NCBI GenBank assembly: GCA_937916515.1
Contig: CALFSX010000306.1
Location: forward strand, 1 to 64,000
Direction: 5' to 3'
From: an uncultured Planctomycetaceae bacterium
Lineage (GTDB): Bacteria; Planctomycetota; Planctomycetia; Planctomycetales; Planctomycetaceae
DNA: 64,000 nucleotides
Below, piece after piece: positions 34,716 to 44,183 of this stretch (position 1 is the first letter of the stretch; each line of letters opens with the position of its first letter). Made by a program: the position numbers and the translations under genes. Under the pieces are notes generated by a model that was not told the DNA's origin, searched no databases, and saw only the letters and a program-made list of their open reading frames with translations.

Positions 34716-34745
34716 GCCGAGCCTCACTTGAGACTCGGCTTTTTT
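34716..34745 (+). terminator. Rho-independent terminator after the Cys-rich gene
   Basis: GCCGAG-CCTCACTTGAGA-CTCGGC-type stem (34716-34739), with further pairing inside, followed by TTTTTT at 34740-34745. It lies about 140 nt after the Cys-rich stop and also insulates prfB. Confidence 0.9.
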
Positions 34746-34952
34746 CATGCACCACACAAGGCCCAGGCTCGTGGCAACCAGCCGTATTTTCAGCAAGACT
34801 GACCATTGTCAAATGAGGCATCCGTATGCGTTGCAACAGACATGTCTGTCTGTTGAAATTCGCGTTCAATTGGAAAACTTCATCACAGTTTTTGCCAGAT
34901 TCATAGCTGTGACGTTAGCTCACAGCAGTACCAAGAACAGAAATCAGGGATC

Positions 34953-36063
34953 ATGGAAGCCGAACTCCGAGACAAGTGCGAAGAACTAACGCAGCGAATC
35001 ATTCACCTCCGAGGTTGTCTTTGACCTGGACAAAAAGAAAATCCTGCTAAGTGAAATCAACGCACGCATGACGGCTCCCGATTTCTGGGACCATCAGGAA
35101 TCGGCTCAAAAGACCGTCGCAGATATGCAACGGCTTAACGGTATTGTTGGCCCAATGAATGGATTGGTGGCCGCCAGTGATGACATGCAGGTTCTTATGG
35201 AATTTGCAGAAGAAGATCCTGCCAGTGCTCAGGAACTGAAGTCGCTGACAGAAAAAGTGGAAGCAGATATCGACCGAGTCGAATTGCAGGCCACGATGTC
35301 TCAGCCAGAGGACATCTGTGCTGCCTATGTGCAGGTGCAGGCGGGTGAAGGCGGGACAGATTCCGCCGACTGGGCCGAGATGCTGTTGCGCATGTACGCT
35401 CGGTGGGCAGAACGCAACGATTTCAAGATCGAGGAAATTGATATTTCCCCCGGTGAAGAAGCGGGCATTCGCAATGCCACTATCGCTATTCGAGGCGACT
35501 ATGTGTTCGGATATCTAAAGGGCGAAACTGGCAACCACAGGTTGATTAGAATCAGCCCGTTCGATTCCGCCGGTCGACGGCATACAGCGTTTGCCGCCGT
35601 CGATATCAGCCCTGAACTGGATGACCATTTCGAAGTGGAAATCAACTGGGACGCCGATGTCCGCGAAGACACCTTTCGTGCCAGCGGAGCAGGTGGGCAG
35701 CATATCAATAAAACAGATTCCGCAATCCGCTTAACTCACGGGCCATCCGGCGTTGTCGTGCAGTGCCAAAACGAACGTAGTCAGCACAAAAATCGAGCCA
35801 CCGCTCGCAAAATGTTGCAGGCCAAACTGTATCAACTGGAAATGGAAAAACGCGACGCCGAATTAGCGGCCAAGCGAGGTTCCAAATCCAAAATCGGCTT
35901 TGGCGGTCAAACGGTCCGCAACTATGTGCTGCATCCCGATCAATATGTGAAGGATGCTCGCACAGGAACAAAGGTTGGCAACCCGCAACCTATTCTGGAC
36001 GGAGACCTTGACGTATTTCTGGAAGCCTACCTTCGCTGGAGCCTTTCAGAACAAAGCAAGTAG
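34953..36063 (+). CDS. prfB: Peptide chain release factor 2, with programmed +1 frameshift
   Basis: Encodes RF2, which recognises UAA and UGA. Translation starts at ATG 34953, runs 23 codons to CTT at 35019-35021, meets an in-frame TGA at 35022-35024 and must slip +1 (resuming at GAC 35023), giving about 369 residues. The downstream frame alone begins too late. Typical parts are the acidic N-terminal domain, [21 protein letters not shown], the SPF tripeptide in [13 protein letters not shown] that reads the stop codon, and [15 protein letters not shown], with the GGQ that triggers hydrolysis. Low RF2 favours frameshifting, so the gene is autoregulated. Confidence 0.97.
35011..35025 (+). promoter_or_regulatory. 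RF2 programmed frameshift site
   Basis: The slippery CTT followed by TGA and C (CTTTGAC at 35019-35025) is the canonical prfB recoding site. A Shine-Dalgarno-like GAGGT at 35011-35015 lies 3 nt upstream of CTT, as in other species, where it stimulates the shift by pairing with 16S rRNA. TGA-C is a weak stop context. Confidence 0.95.
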
Positions 36064-36076
36064 CTGACAACAGTTT

Positions 36077-36110
36077 ACGGGCGGCTGAATCTATTATTTC
36101 TGCCGCCCGT
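36077..36110 (+). terminator. Probable terminator hairpin after prfB
   Basis: ACGGGCGGC and GCCGCCCGT form a 9-bp GC-rich stem around a 16-nt AT-rich loop, 13 nt after the prfB stop. No T-run follows (CAACGTG), so it may be Rho-linked or only stabilise the 3' end. Confidence 0.6.
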
Positions 36111-36225
36111 CAACGTGCCACGCAACTGCAACGAAATCTGCGCGACTCGATTTCATTCAGAAACATCGCCATCTAATCCGACGAATCCTGGAACATTCAA
36201 CACGGCACGTAAGCACGGAAAAATC

Positions 36226-37569
36226 ATGATCAACAGGCTCTCAATTTTCAGCAAACTGGTGATCACAGGTTGTCTTACAGCATCCGTTGTCGGTTGCCCG
36301 GCAGACAGCGACTCCAATCAGGACTCTGCCAGTCAGCCGCCGGTCGAGCAAACTTCGGTTGATAAAGTTGATTCACCAGTGGAAACAACGCCAGTTTCAG
36401 CCGCTGACATTGAAATCAACGAATTTGAATTCATCAAGCCGGAATTAACCGAAGCAGAATTGAAAGCGGGCTGGATCAGCCTGTTCGACGGCAGCACGTT
36501 GTTCGGCTGGGAGATTCCTGAAGGCACCAACTGGCACGTGGAAGACCACTGCATTGTTGCCGATAGTGGTGACATCAGTTTGTTGACGACTCCATTTGCA
36601 TTCGGGAACTTTGAATTCCGCTGCGATTTTCATCTGGCGAAAGGTGGCAACAGCGGCGTGTTTCTAAGATCCGCGGACGACGTTAAGAACCCCGCAACAG
36701 ACACGTATGAACTGAACATCTGCGACAGCCACGCAACTCACAAAACAGGTTCATTTGTTGGAAGACACATCGCAGAAAATGTGCCTGCTGTTGAAGACGA
36801 GTGGCACACGTTTCATGTGATCTGCAATCAGGCGAACATCAACGTCACTCTGGACGGCAAGCAGATTGTCGACTTCACGGACGAAACACAACACGCTCGC
36901 TCTCACGGCACGATCGGCCTGCAGATGAACAAAGGTCGCGTTGCCTTTCGAAACGTTTATCTTAAGCCCATCGAAACGCAGGAATTATTCAACGAAAAAG
37001 ACCTGACAGGCTTTAGAGATGTTCCGGGCAGCAAAGGCACGTTTGCAGTCAAAGACGGGCTGATTCATGCAGAAGGCGGCCCCGGTTTTCTGGAAACAGA
37101 AGCAACGTTTCAGGACTTCATTCTTCACGTAGAAGCCAACATTCACGACGAGAAGACCATTGCAGATGGCCGCCCGGCAAACAGTGGCGTGTTCTTTCGA
37201 GCACTCACTGGAACTGAGGTAGCTCCGTCGTTCGGCTATGAACTTCAAATTCAAAACGACTTCAAGAACGGCGATCGAACCAAGGCCCTGGATTTCGGCA
37301 GCGGCGGCATCTATCGCAGAGAACCCGCTCGCTATATCGTCGCTAACAACAACGAATGGTTTACTGAGACTCTGATAGCTCAAGGAAATCGGTTTGCGAC
37401 GTTCGTCAACGGCTACCAGGTTCTTTATTGGGTCGATGATCGCAAGCCGGACGAAAATCCACGAAAGGGACAACGTCTGGACGCTGGGCACTTCAGCCTT
37501 CAAGGGCACGATCCAACAACCAACCTGGATTTCCGGTCACTGCGGGTGCACGATTTGAAAACCCGATAG
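36226..37569 (+). CDS. DUF1080 (3-keto-disaccharide hydrolase-like) lipoprotein with two domains
   Basis: From ATG 36226 (GGAAAA upstream) the protein has 447 residues. The signal peptide ends in a lipobox, TASVVGC, so it should be lipid-anchored. Two concanavalin-like DUF1080 domains follow: the first at about residues 80-245 (GWISLFDGSTLFGWEIPEG, NSGVFLRSADD, YELNICDSHATHKTG), the second at about 250-445 (FNEKDLTGFRDVPG, NSGVFFRALTG, FGYELQIQND). Members act on glycosidic or oxidised disaccharide linkages; many are annotated as 3-keto-disaccharide hydrolases. Its substrate is unknown. An acidic, Ser/Thr-rich linker of about 50 residues follows the lipidated Cys. Confidence 0.9.
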   Translation: MINRLSIFSKLVITGCLTASVVGCPADSDSNQDSASQPPVEQTSVDKVDSPVETTPVSAADIEINEFEFIKPELTEAELKAGWISLFDGSTLFGWEIPEGTNWHVEDHCIVADSGDISLLTTPFAFGNFEFRCDFHLAKGGNSGVFLRSADDVKNPATDTYELNICDSHATHKTGSFVGRHIAENVPAVEDEWHTFHVICNQANINVTLDGKQIVDFTDETQHARSHGTIGLQMNKGRVAFRNVYLKPIETQELFNEKDLTGFRDVPGSKGTFAVKDGLIHAEGGPGFLETEATFQDFILHVEANIHDEKTIADGRPANSGVFFRALTGTEVAPSFGYELQIQNDFKNGDRTKALDFGSGGIYRREPARYIVANNNEWFTETLIAQGNRFATFVNGYQVLYWVDDRKPDENPRKGQRLDAGHFSLQGHDPTTNLDFRSLRVHDLKTR

Positions 37570-37667
37570 CGCTATCGACTGCGGGTGAAGTAAAAGAGAA
37601 CTTCAGACGTGGAACCTGCTACAGGTCTGTCTGGCGGATCACTTTGCGGTAGACTTCAAACGTCGCG

Positions 37668-38336
37668 CTATTGTCTCGCAAAGGCCGTGGCCTGCAGAAT
37701 GAATGCCAGGAACATCAGGGCAAAGTTCAGTAACAAGTCTTTGCGGCGCACGTGAAGTTTCAATAAGTCGCGTGGCTGACCAAGCCGGTGCCATACATAA
37801 AAGCCCGCGACGGCTGCGACACACCCGACAGCCCACAAAGTCCAATGGGGGCTACCAAGTTTCAATAAGTCTCCGGCGTCTCCGACCCGGTCAATACTGC
37901 CCACCGACAGGTAAGCTCCATTCGCCAATAAACAGAACCCGGCGAAAAAATGAAGCTGTCCAACAATGGACGAGGTCACGCATTGCGATAGAGCTGCGTC
38001 TTCTATCAAAATTTCATTCGCAGCACTCGCGTCCGTTCTGGAAGTACAACCAGCCGCACAAGCAGCAAGGCAGGGCAGCAGACATCCCGCAATTGGACCA
38101 GACCAGCAAACGAACAATGGATGCGGATTTGGCATGACATCGGTTCTGGAAATGCTGGCGATGTGCCAGACCAGACACGTCACGTGGCCACCAGAAAGCC
38201 ATGCTGCCACAACATGACCAATTTCGTGAACCGCCTGCATCCAAGTCCAGGCGTTGAATCCCACGACCGTCACAAATGTGATCTGGACGAACACGGACGA
38301 CACGGGCCTGTTTTCAATGGCTGACTTCAAAGACAC
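37668..38336 (-). CDS. M50-like membrane zinc metalloprotease
   Basis: A 222-residue multi-pass membrane protein. HEIGHVVAAWLSGG at about residues 37-50 carries the HExxH zinc site at the start of a transmembrane helix, as in site-2 proteases, and PNPHPLFVCWSGPIAGCLLP follows with a conserved Gly-Pro. Hydrophobic segments also lie at about 110-130, 150-172 and 200-220. It has no PDZ or CBS domain, so it is a minimal M50-type protein; the usual second motif (NxxPxxxLDGG) is not obvious, and it could be a non-canonical or inactive member. It converges on the DUF1080 gene. Confidence 0.72.
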   Translation of the reverse strand: MSLKSAIENRPVSSVFVQITFVTVVGFNAWTWMQAVHEIGHVVAAWLSGGHVTCLVWHIASISRTDVMPNPHPLFVCWSGPIAGCLLPCLAACAAGCTSRTDASAANEILIEDAALSQCVTSSIVGQLHFFAGFCLLANGAYLSVGSIDRVGDAGDLLKLGSPHWTLWAVGCVAAVAGFYVWHRLGQPRDLLKLHVRRKDLLLNFALMFLAFILQATAFARQ

Positions 38337-38400
38337 CCCACGTACGGACGTTCCACCTTAGCCGAAACTTCAATCTGTAGCTGTACGTTGCGACGCAGGA

Positions 38401-39501
38401 TTAACGTGGTCGCACATTGGCAAATCGCGTTTTGAATGCCTTGTATTCATCATCTGTGGTGACCCACAAGAAGATCGTACCGGCTTCATCTGTCCTCAGA
38501 TCCATGCCGATCTTGTGAGTTTGATTCAGGATTCTCATCAAAGAATATGGTGATAGCTTGCCGGGTTTTCGAGTGTACTTAATGGTCGAAACATCCCTGC
38601 CTGCCGCCTTCAGCTCAGCCGCAGAATACAACAGCCTTAGTTCCAGCTTATTGGCGATCAGCTGAATCAGTCCATCCAACTCAGCATCAACAAGGTCCAC
38701 TTCGACAGACTTCGATAACGCCGGAACAGCAACTGTAATCGGAGTTTGATTCACCCAACCAATCGGGTACAGGTTGGCCCCCTCTCCGCCAACCTCAATT
38801 TCAATGAAGTATCCTCCCGCCGGATTCGCCAGAGGGCGAAACCCAAGGCCGAACTGCGACAACGCGATTGCCAGTGAAGTGCCCTTGCTTAGGCCGCTAA
38901 AGTCCGGTGGGTGACTTCCAATCCGAGCTGGCTTCAAGAAAGCTCGCTTCTTTGCCTGATCCGTAAACTGGTACCGAAACGATGCCGGCAACTTCAAGCT
39001 GTCAATGGCCTGCATGGGGCTTGCCATATTGACAGGCTCATCAACCGTTTTGCTTAGCAGTTTCAACACTTCGGTATATTGCGACACGTTCAGTCCCCAG
39101 GTTGGGCTCTCGCTGGGAGGACCATCGGCTCCAAATTCTTCGAGCCTTTGAAGCCACACTTTCATGGGCTCCAGATCCGTCACAAAAAACTTGTGACCAC
39201 GAAACGAAATTGATCCATCGCGGTTAAGAATCCCCACAACTTTAACAACGGTGTCACGGCCGACTTCAACATTTTCAATTGTTGTCTTGTCGCCATTACG
39301 TCCCTGACGAAACGTGGCCAACTGTTCCAGTTGTTGCAGAGCTTCCCCCCACGACCTGGCGTGCAATTGAAACGACGGCTGAGGTTCAGTCAAAACGTCA
39401 ATCTGCAACGTATACTTTGTGCTTTGAGCGACTACGTCCGCAGTCAGAAGCATCAACGCCAGTAACGTGACAAACGCATAAGAGAAAGAAAGCCGTTTCA
39501 T
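38401..39501 (-). CDS. Secreted protein of unknown function, STN/secretin-like segments
   Basis: The ATG at 39501 gives 366 residues with a signal peptide (MKRLSFSYAFVTLLALMLLTADVVA-QST). I do not recognise the family. The last third (VEVDLVDAELDGLIQLIANKLELRLLYSAAELKAAG...YSLMRILNQTHKIGMDL) has the beta-alpha pattern of short secretin/TonB N-terminal (STN) domains, and an earlier part (SWGEALQQLEQLA) may be another copy. The longer reading frame that starts at 39672 adds a basic, non-signal-like leader and is unlikely. It is probably periplasmic. Upstream on the same strand is an ABC exporter. Confidence 0.75.
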   Translation of the reverse strand: MKRLSFSYAFVTLLALMLLTADVVAQSTKYTLQIDVLTEPQPSFQLHARSWGEALQQLEQLATFRQGRNGDKTTIENVEVGRDTVVKVVGILNRDGSISFRGHKFFVTDLEPMKVWLQRLEEFGADGPPSESPTWGLNVSQYTEVLKLLSKTVDEPVNMASPMQAIDSLKLPASFRYQFTDQAKKRAFLKPARIGSHPPDFSGLSKGTSLAIALSQFGLGFRPLANPAGGYFIEIEVGGEGANLYPIGWVNQTPITVAVPALSKSVEVDLVDAELDGLIQLIANKLELRLLYSAAELKAAGRDVSTIKYTRKPGKLSPYSLMRILNQTHKIGMDLRTDEAGTIFLWVTTDDEYKAFKTRFANVRPR

Positions 39502-39729
39502 GGCGACAGGGTCCCGTTGGTGCAACTCAAATACGCGATTCACGGCAAATCGCGGTGCAGCAACAGTATCTTGCGACTTATGCGCCACAAAAGCCAGACG
39601 ACTTTTGCTGATCACCATTACCCGCGACCGCAGCCATACACCGAAATAGCAAGCCAGCCCCCGCCAAAGCACTTCGCTTTCGCTAAGGAAGCTTTAGTTT
39701 TCGATCACTGGGGATTGAGATTTGGCCAA

Positions 39730-41091
39730 TTATCCATTCAGAGCATCGGCAACATTGGTGCGATAGGCCGTTAAAGCTGGCAAGAAACCAACCAACGCTC
39801 CCAACACCAGCAGCACGGGAAAAAGCACGAATTCTGACTTATCTATGACCCACGGGTTCAACAGCAATCCCGTCATGGCGCTTACTTGAGGTGCAGCCAC
39901 AATCGCCAAAGTATGTCCCAACAGCCAGCCCATCAGCCCGCCGCCAATACACAACACGGCTGATTCCGCCAAGACAATGGCGAAGACACTGCCGCGTCTG
40001 GCGCCCAATGCTCGCATGATGCCGATCTCCCGTTTTCGATCGGACATACTGTTGTAGATACTTACAAAGATACTGATGCCGGAAACCACAATGATCATCG
40101 CCGTCAAAGCAATCAGCGCCTTTTGAATATTGCCGACGATGTTGGTCATCAATCGCTGAATCGGCCGAATCGGATTCACCGCAACGGCTTTAGACGTGTT
40201 CTTTAGTTCCGACTGAAACCTGACGGCATCAAAGGCAGAACGAGTCTTAACGTAGACAGCCGTGATCTCTTTCATGGCGTCGGGGGTGTCCATTCCATAA
40301 CCCATTTCCGCGTCACCAAGTTCTTGGCCCTTAGCACGTTTTTCACGCAACTGTTTCAGCTGTCCCATCGCCAAAGCAAGACGTTCTGCGTCGTTGCCGT
40401 AAAAATCCTGCAGCCGAGTTTCAACTTCCTCAACGGATTTTTGATGACCTTCCAGCGTGTACACGGCTTCCAGATTCAGAAAAACGCTTCTGTCGTTGGG
40501 CGTTCCCGTTTGTCGAAGAACGGCAACAACTTCAAACAATTCGTCGTGCATCGTTTCGCTGTCAGCACTGCCGTGAACGATGCTGAATTTGTCGCCCACT
40601 TTCCAATCATTCTGGTAAGCCACCTGAGAGCCAATCACGGCATCATAGTGACCATTCAGTTGACGCGTGCCGGGCTGGTTTTCCACCTCGTACATTTTTC
40701 CGGGAGTATACTCATTCAGAAAATACTCCGTCGTCGTTCCAACGATCGGAAACGCACCGTGTTCGGGTTTCGTAAAATCGCCGAATGCGAGCGGTATCGC
40801 AGTTTCAATTCGAGGATCGTTCTTTAGCTGATCCAGATACATCAGCGGCAAATTGGCAATCGGTGGCTGAATTCGAAAAACGGAACTCAGCACTAACTGT
40901 AAATCACTTCCTTTGGCTCCAACGATCAGGTCGTAGGCAATTGTTCGCTGATTGAAAACGCCGTCAACCGCTCCGGAAATGACGATCACAACCACCATCA
41001 ACATCACGCCTAATGCAACGCTGAGTGCTGTCAATGCAGAAGCCAGACGTCGCTGCTTAACACTTTTCCAGGCAATAGAAAACAGGTTCAT
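39730..41091 (-). CDS. ABC transporter permease, FtsX/LolCE/MacB type
   Basis: 453 residues. TM1 is at about residues 17-40 (LASALTALSVALGVMLMVVVIVISG), followed by a large periplasmic MacB-type domain to about 305, then three TMs, including ALTAMIIVVSGISIFVSIYNSM, AVLCIGGGLMGWLLGHTLAIV and VLFPVLLVLGALVGFLPALTAY. SDRKREIGIMRALGARRGSVF is the coupling segment of FtsX-like permeases. It starts one nt before the end of the ATPase gene (TAATG overlap), so the two form one transporter. Likely roles are lipoprotein release or mechanotransmission of an envelope substrate; the substrate is not evident. Confidence 0.92.
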   Translation of the reverse strand: MNLFSIAWKSVKQRRLASALTALSVALGVMLMVVVIVISGAVDGVFNQRTIAYDLIVGAKGSDLQLVLSSVFRIQPPIANLPLMYLDQLKNDPRIETAIPLAFGDFTKPEHGAFPIVGTTTEYFLNEYTPGKMYEVENQPGTRQLNGHYDAVIGSQVAYQNDWKVGDKFSIVHGSADSETMHDELFEVVAVLRQTGTPNDRSVFLNLEAVYTLEGHQKSVEEVETRLQDFYGNDAERLALAMGQLKQLREKRAKGQELGDAEMGYGMDTPDAMKEITAVYVKTRSAFDAVRFQSELKNTSKAVAVNPIRPIQRLMTNIVGNIQKALIALTAMIIVVSGISIFVSIYNSMSDRKREIGIMRALGARRGSVFAIVLAESAVLCIGGGLMGWLLGHTLAIVAAPQVSAMTGLLLNPWVIDKSEFVLFPVLLVLGALVGFLPALTAYRTNVADALNG

Positions 41092-41777
41092 TACGACACC
41101 TCACTGGACGCAAGCAGCGGCTTGTTAAAGTCGGCAAGACGATCGATTCTTGTGAACGTGTTTGCCACTTCCATCGCGTGAGTCACCATCAGTAACGTTA
41201 CGTTGTGTTCTTTGCACGTGTCTTTGATCAGATTCAAAATGAGTTCCTGATTCGCCGGATCCACGTTAGCTGTGGGTTCGTCGGCCAGTAACAAGGCGGG
41301 CTTGTTGGCCATCGATCGAGCCACAGACACTCGCTGCTGTTCACCGACAGACATTCGTCCGGGCACATGATTCAAACGCGAGCCTAAACCGACGCGTTCC
41401 AGCAAAGAAATCGCAAACGGCCGATCCACGCCTCGCCCGGAAAACGACATTCCCAACAACACGTTTTCCAGTGCCGTAAATGCAGGCAGCAGATTAAACG
41501 TCTGAAAGACAAAGCCAATTTTCGCAGCTCGAAAGCGATCACGTGAAACCTCGTGCAGCCCCGCGATGTCTCTGCCGTCAACAATTACCTGCCCGCTATC
41601 CGGCGTTAGAATTCCGGAAATCACGTTCAGCAAGGTCGTCTTACCGCCACCGCTGGAACCAACCAATGCGGCCTGTTCGCCCTGTTGCAGTTCGTAACGA
41701 TCGATCCCCAGAACAGGCAAGCGGTTGCCGTTGGGTTCTTTGTAGGATTTTTTTACGTGATCAAGAATCAGCGACAT
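41091..41777 (-). CDS. ABC transporter ATP-binding protein, LolD/MacB type
   Basis: The ATG at 41777 (MSLILDHVKKSYKEPNG) gives 228 residues; an earlier in-frame start at 41819 would add an unsupported leader. Walker A is GSSGGGKTT, the signature is MSVGEQQRVSVARSM, Walker B is ALLLADEP, and the H-loop is VTHAME. The family drives conformational change of FtsX-type permeases rather than transport through a channel. The stop overlaps the permease start by one nt. Upstream is a hairpin at 41797-41824. Confidence 0.95.
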   Translation of the reverse strand: MSLILDHVKKSYKEPNGNRLPVLGIDRYELQQGEQAALVGSSGGGKTTLLNVISGILTPDSGQVIVDGRDIAGLHEVSRDRFRAAKIGFVFQTFNLLPAFTALENVLLGMSFSGRGVDRPFAISLLERVGLGSRLNHVPGRMSVGEQQRVSVARSMANKPALLLADEPTANVDPANQELILNLIKDTCKEHNVTLLMVTHAMEVANTFTRIDRLADFNKPLLASSEVS

Positions 41778-41796
41778 GTTTAATTCTACTGAAATC

Positions 41797-41824
41797 GCCC
41801 GGTGCCGTTTGTGCGGCACCGGGC
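41797..41824. terminator. GC-rich hairpin between sugar dehydrogenase and ABC genes
   Basis: GCCCGGTGCCG and CGGCACCGGGC make a perfect 11-bp stem around TTTGTG. It begins 16 nt after the stop of the upstream minus-strand gene. There is no T-run on the minus strand, so it could be a Rho-independent terminator of weak form or an mRNA stabiliser. Confidence 0.6.
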
Positions 41825-41839
41825 AGAAAACAATTCGTT

Positions 41840-43048
41840 CTATTCAGCCTGAAACTTGTACAGCTGGCCAAAAGTTGTGGTGAAGTAGACTTCACCGTTT
41901 TGGTCTTCACCAAAACTCATCACAGGCAACTTGTCGCCGGTCAAAGTGTAGTTGGCGACTGTCCTGGTTCCGTCGTGTTCCAGAGCCCAAAGCAATCCGG
42001 TGACGTAGTCTGCATACACATACTTGCCAACCAAAGCCGGCACTTCTTTGCCACGATAGACGCCTCCACCGGTGATTGACTTGCCAACAGAGTGGTTGTA
42101 TTCCCAAACGGGATCAATCAGCTTATCGGTTTTTTCGTCGTTGCCGTCCGGCCGAAACCAGTGCTTCGCTTCTCTGATGTTCCAACCGTAGTTGCCGCCT
42201 TTTTCAATGATGTTAATTTCTTCCCACAGGTTCTGGCCCACATCACCAACCCAAAGCTTGCCTGTTTCTCGATCGAACGACATGCGCCAGATGTTGCGAA
42301 GTCCGTAAGCATAGATTTCTGGCATGGCCTTGGCTGTTTTGCCGCGTCGGTCGATGACAATTTCCAGATCAACAAACGGATTGTCTTTCGGAATCCCGTA
42401 ACTTTTGCCGTCACTCTTTGAATCAACATCGATTCTTAGAATTGACCCCAAAAGAGTTCGCAGGTTTTGGCCGTTGCCTTCAGGATCGTTGCCGCTGCCG
42501 CCGTCTCCCAGTCCAATGTATAGAAATCCATCCGGGCCGAAGGCGATTGTGCCGCCGTTGTGATTCCAGAACGGTTGAGGAATCTTCATGATCACTTCTT
42601 CCGATTCAGGATCGACCGTCTTTGCATCTTTGGCAAGAGTAAAACGCGAAACAAAAGATGTATGGTCCTCGGAAGCTGTGGTGTAATACACAAACAACTG
42701 GCCGTTTTCTTTGAACTTCGGGTGGAAGGCGAATCCCAGCAGGCCCTCTTCGTTTTGATTGTCTTTGTAGCGGCAGCGTTCGTCGATATCCAGAAACACA
42801 GTCGCTTCTTCAACGTCTGCGTCGTTCGGGAACACTTTAATGATTCCATCCTGCTCAGCCACAAACACTCGGTCGCTTCCATCGGCGGCGTGTGTCACAA
42901 CAATGGGGCGTTCAAAAACCAGATTTTCAAAGGCACGAACAGCTTTCACCGCCAGAGGACCTTCTTTCACGGCCTCTTCCGCTGCAACTGCATTTAGACA
43001 CGCAGACAGACCAGAAATCGCGAACACGACTGCCAACATTTTCTTCAC
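41840..43048 (-). CDS. Secreted PQQ-dependent sugar dehydrogenase-like protein (YliI/Asd family)
   Basis: A protein of about 402 residues from GTG 43048, chosen because GGAG lies 6 nt upstream and VKKMLAVVFAISGLSACLNAVA then forms a normal signal peptide. Glucose/sorbosone dehydrogenase propeller motifs include FHPKFKENGQLFVYYT, HNGGTIAFGPDGFLYIGLGDGG, EIYAYGLRNIWRMSFD and WVGDVGQNLWEEI. Members oxidise aldose sugars with PQQ and calcium in the periplasm. All expected blades are present. No PQQ biosynthesis gene is in the window, so PQQ would be made from elsewhere in the genome or taken up. Confidence 0.9.
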   Translation of the reverse strand: MKKMLAVVFAISGLSACLNAVAAEEAVKEGPLAVKAVRAFENLVFERPIVVTHAADGSDRVFVAEQDGIIKVFPNDADVEEATVFLDIDERCRYKDNQNEEGLLGFAFHPKFKENGQLFVYYTTASEDHTSFVSRFTLAKDAKTVDPESEEVIMKIPQPFWNHNGGTIAFGPDGFLYIGLGDGGSGNDPEGNGQNLRTLLGSILRIDVDSKSDGKSYGIPKDNPFVDLEIVIDRRGKTAKAMPEIYAYGLRNIWRMSFDRETGKLWVGDVGQNLWEEINIIEKGGNYGWNIREAKHWFRPDGNDEKTDKLIDPVWEYNHSVGKSITGGGVYRGKEVPALVGKYVYADYVTGLLWALEHDGTRTVANYTLTGDKLPVMSFGEDQNGEVYFTTTFGQLYKFQAE

Positions 43049-43397
43049 AATTTTCTCCACGAGAAGGTAGACCTGAGGAAATTCCGGCACGTCTTTACAA
43101 CGTGCTTACGACATCAATTAAACAACATGGGAAAGAAAAAACCGGCTTCGGAGTAGTTTCCAAACAAACCCAAGCCTGCTGATTCAGAAGCCAGCACAAT
43201 ACCCCAGAGTAGTTGCCGGAAGTCCGAAATTCAATTGGCTCGCGATGCACCTGCAAATTACAGACGGCTGCAGGCGGTTATCCGTGCTGTATGGCGGAAA
43301 CCGTGGCCAGCCCCCCCTTCAGTCAGCAGCATACAAGCGTAGCCGCTGACGCCAAATTAAGTTGGCCTCAATCCCAGCGACTTGCTGCACGCCAGTA
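43049..43397. other. Intergenic region
   Basis: About 350 bp between two minus-strand genes. No hairpin, repeat or convincing reading frame was found; it should hold the promoter of the sugar dehydrogenase-like gene. Confidence 0.45.
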
Positions 43398-44183
43398 TTA
43401 GTCGGATTCAGCAAGTTCCGACACGTCGATCTGCAGATCACCAAGGTCGATGCCAGATGGTTCTACCTTAAGCTTAACAGCCCCTCGCAGCAGTTCGACC
43501 TGCTGCGCGCCGGTCAGCTTTGTTAAATAGCCGGGGCGTTCGTGCCAGAAACGGAACTCCCACTCCCCAACCGGCAAATTCTTGATCTCAAACTTTCCGT
43601 CTTTGTCAGTGACTGCAGAATACGGATGTTCGCTGATGATAAGGTAACCTCGCATCCACGAGTGGATTGAACAGTCCACTCGAATCGGTACCAACTCTTC
43701 CCTCGCAAACTTACTTTCCAGTGGCTTGTCTTCAGGAATCACAATGCTGAAAGGCTGGTTTCGGCGAGCATAAACGGCGACGTTGTGAGCCACTGAATCT
43801 GAATTACTGGATTGCAGTATCTGATTTGTCCGCAAGCGAACAACTCGTGGCACAAACATGCAATTCCTGTTATCTAACTTTGCAGGTTCAGGCACGTCCT
43901 GCATGGAAGAATGGACGGGCACTGGTGTTTTGGAAGACAACCAGATAATCACGTTTTGAACTCCGCGATTGTCCTTATTCACAAGCAGAGATTCGTCCAG
44001 CAATCCCACCCTGCCGCACACTTCTTCGTCTCGCGTTACTTCAATTTCTTTCGCGACGGGCAATTCGCCAGTCAATACGATGCGGCCTTTAAGATTACCC
44101 CATTCATCCGCAGGCAACGTTTTCGCAGAACACAGGACGCTAAGTGTTCCAATCAACAGCACCAATAAAACCCGGCTTAACAT
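43398..44183 (-). CDS. Secreted cupredoxin-like protein with carboxypeptidase-regulatory-like tail
   Basis: ATG 44183 gives 261 residues with a signal peptide (MLSRVLLVLLIGTLSVLCSAKTLPA). The first part, GNLKGRIVLTGELP, resembles the planctomycete methylamine-utilisation-like proteins. A cupredoxin-like core has His in SVAHNVAVY (about 140) and CSIHSWM (about 183-189, Cys-x2-His-x2-Met), all four type-1 copper ligand types. A tail with AVTDKDGKFEIKNLPVGEWEFRFWHE is the carboxypeptidase regulatory-like beta-sandwich. It is likely a periplasmic copper or electron-transfer protein. The upstream in-frame extension (to 44639) would overlap the ftsW-like gene and is not used. Confidence 0.85.
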   Translation of the reverse strand: MLSRVLLVLLIGTLSVLCSAKTLPADEWGNLKGRIVLTGELPVAKEIEVTRDEEVCGRVGLLDESLLVNKDNRGVQNVIIWLSSKTPVPVHSSMQDVPEPAKLDNRNCMFVPRVVRLRTNQILQSSNSDSVAHNVAVYARRNQPFSIVIPEDKPLESKFAREELVPIRVDCSIHSWMRGYLIISEHPYSAVTDKDGKFEIKNLPVGEWEFRFWHERPGYLTKLTGAQQVELLRGAVKLKVEPSGIDLGDLQIDVSELAESD

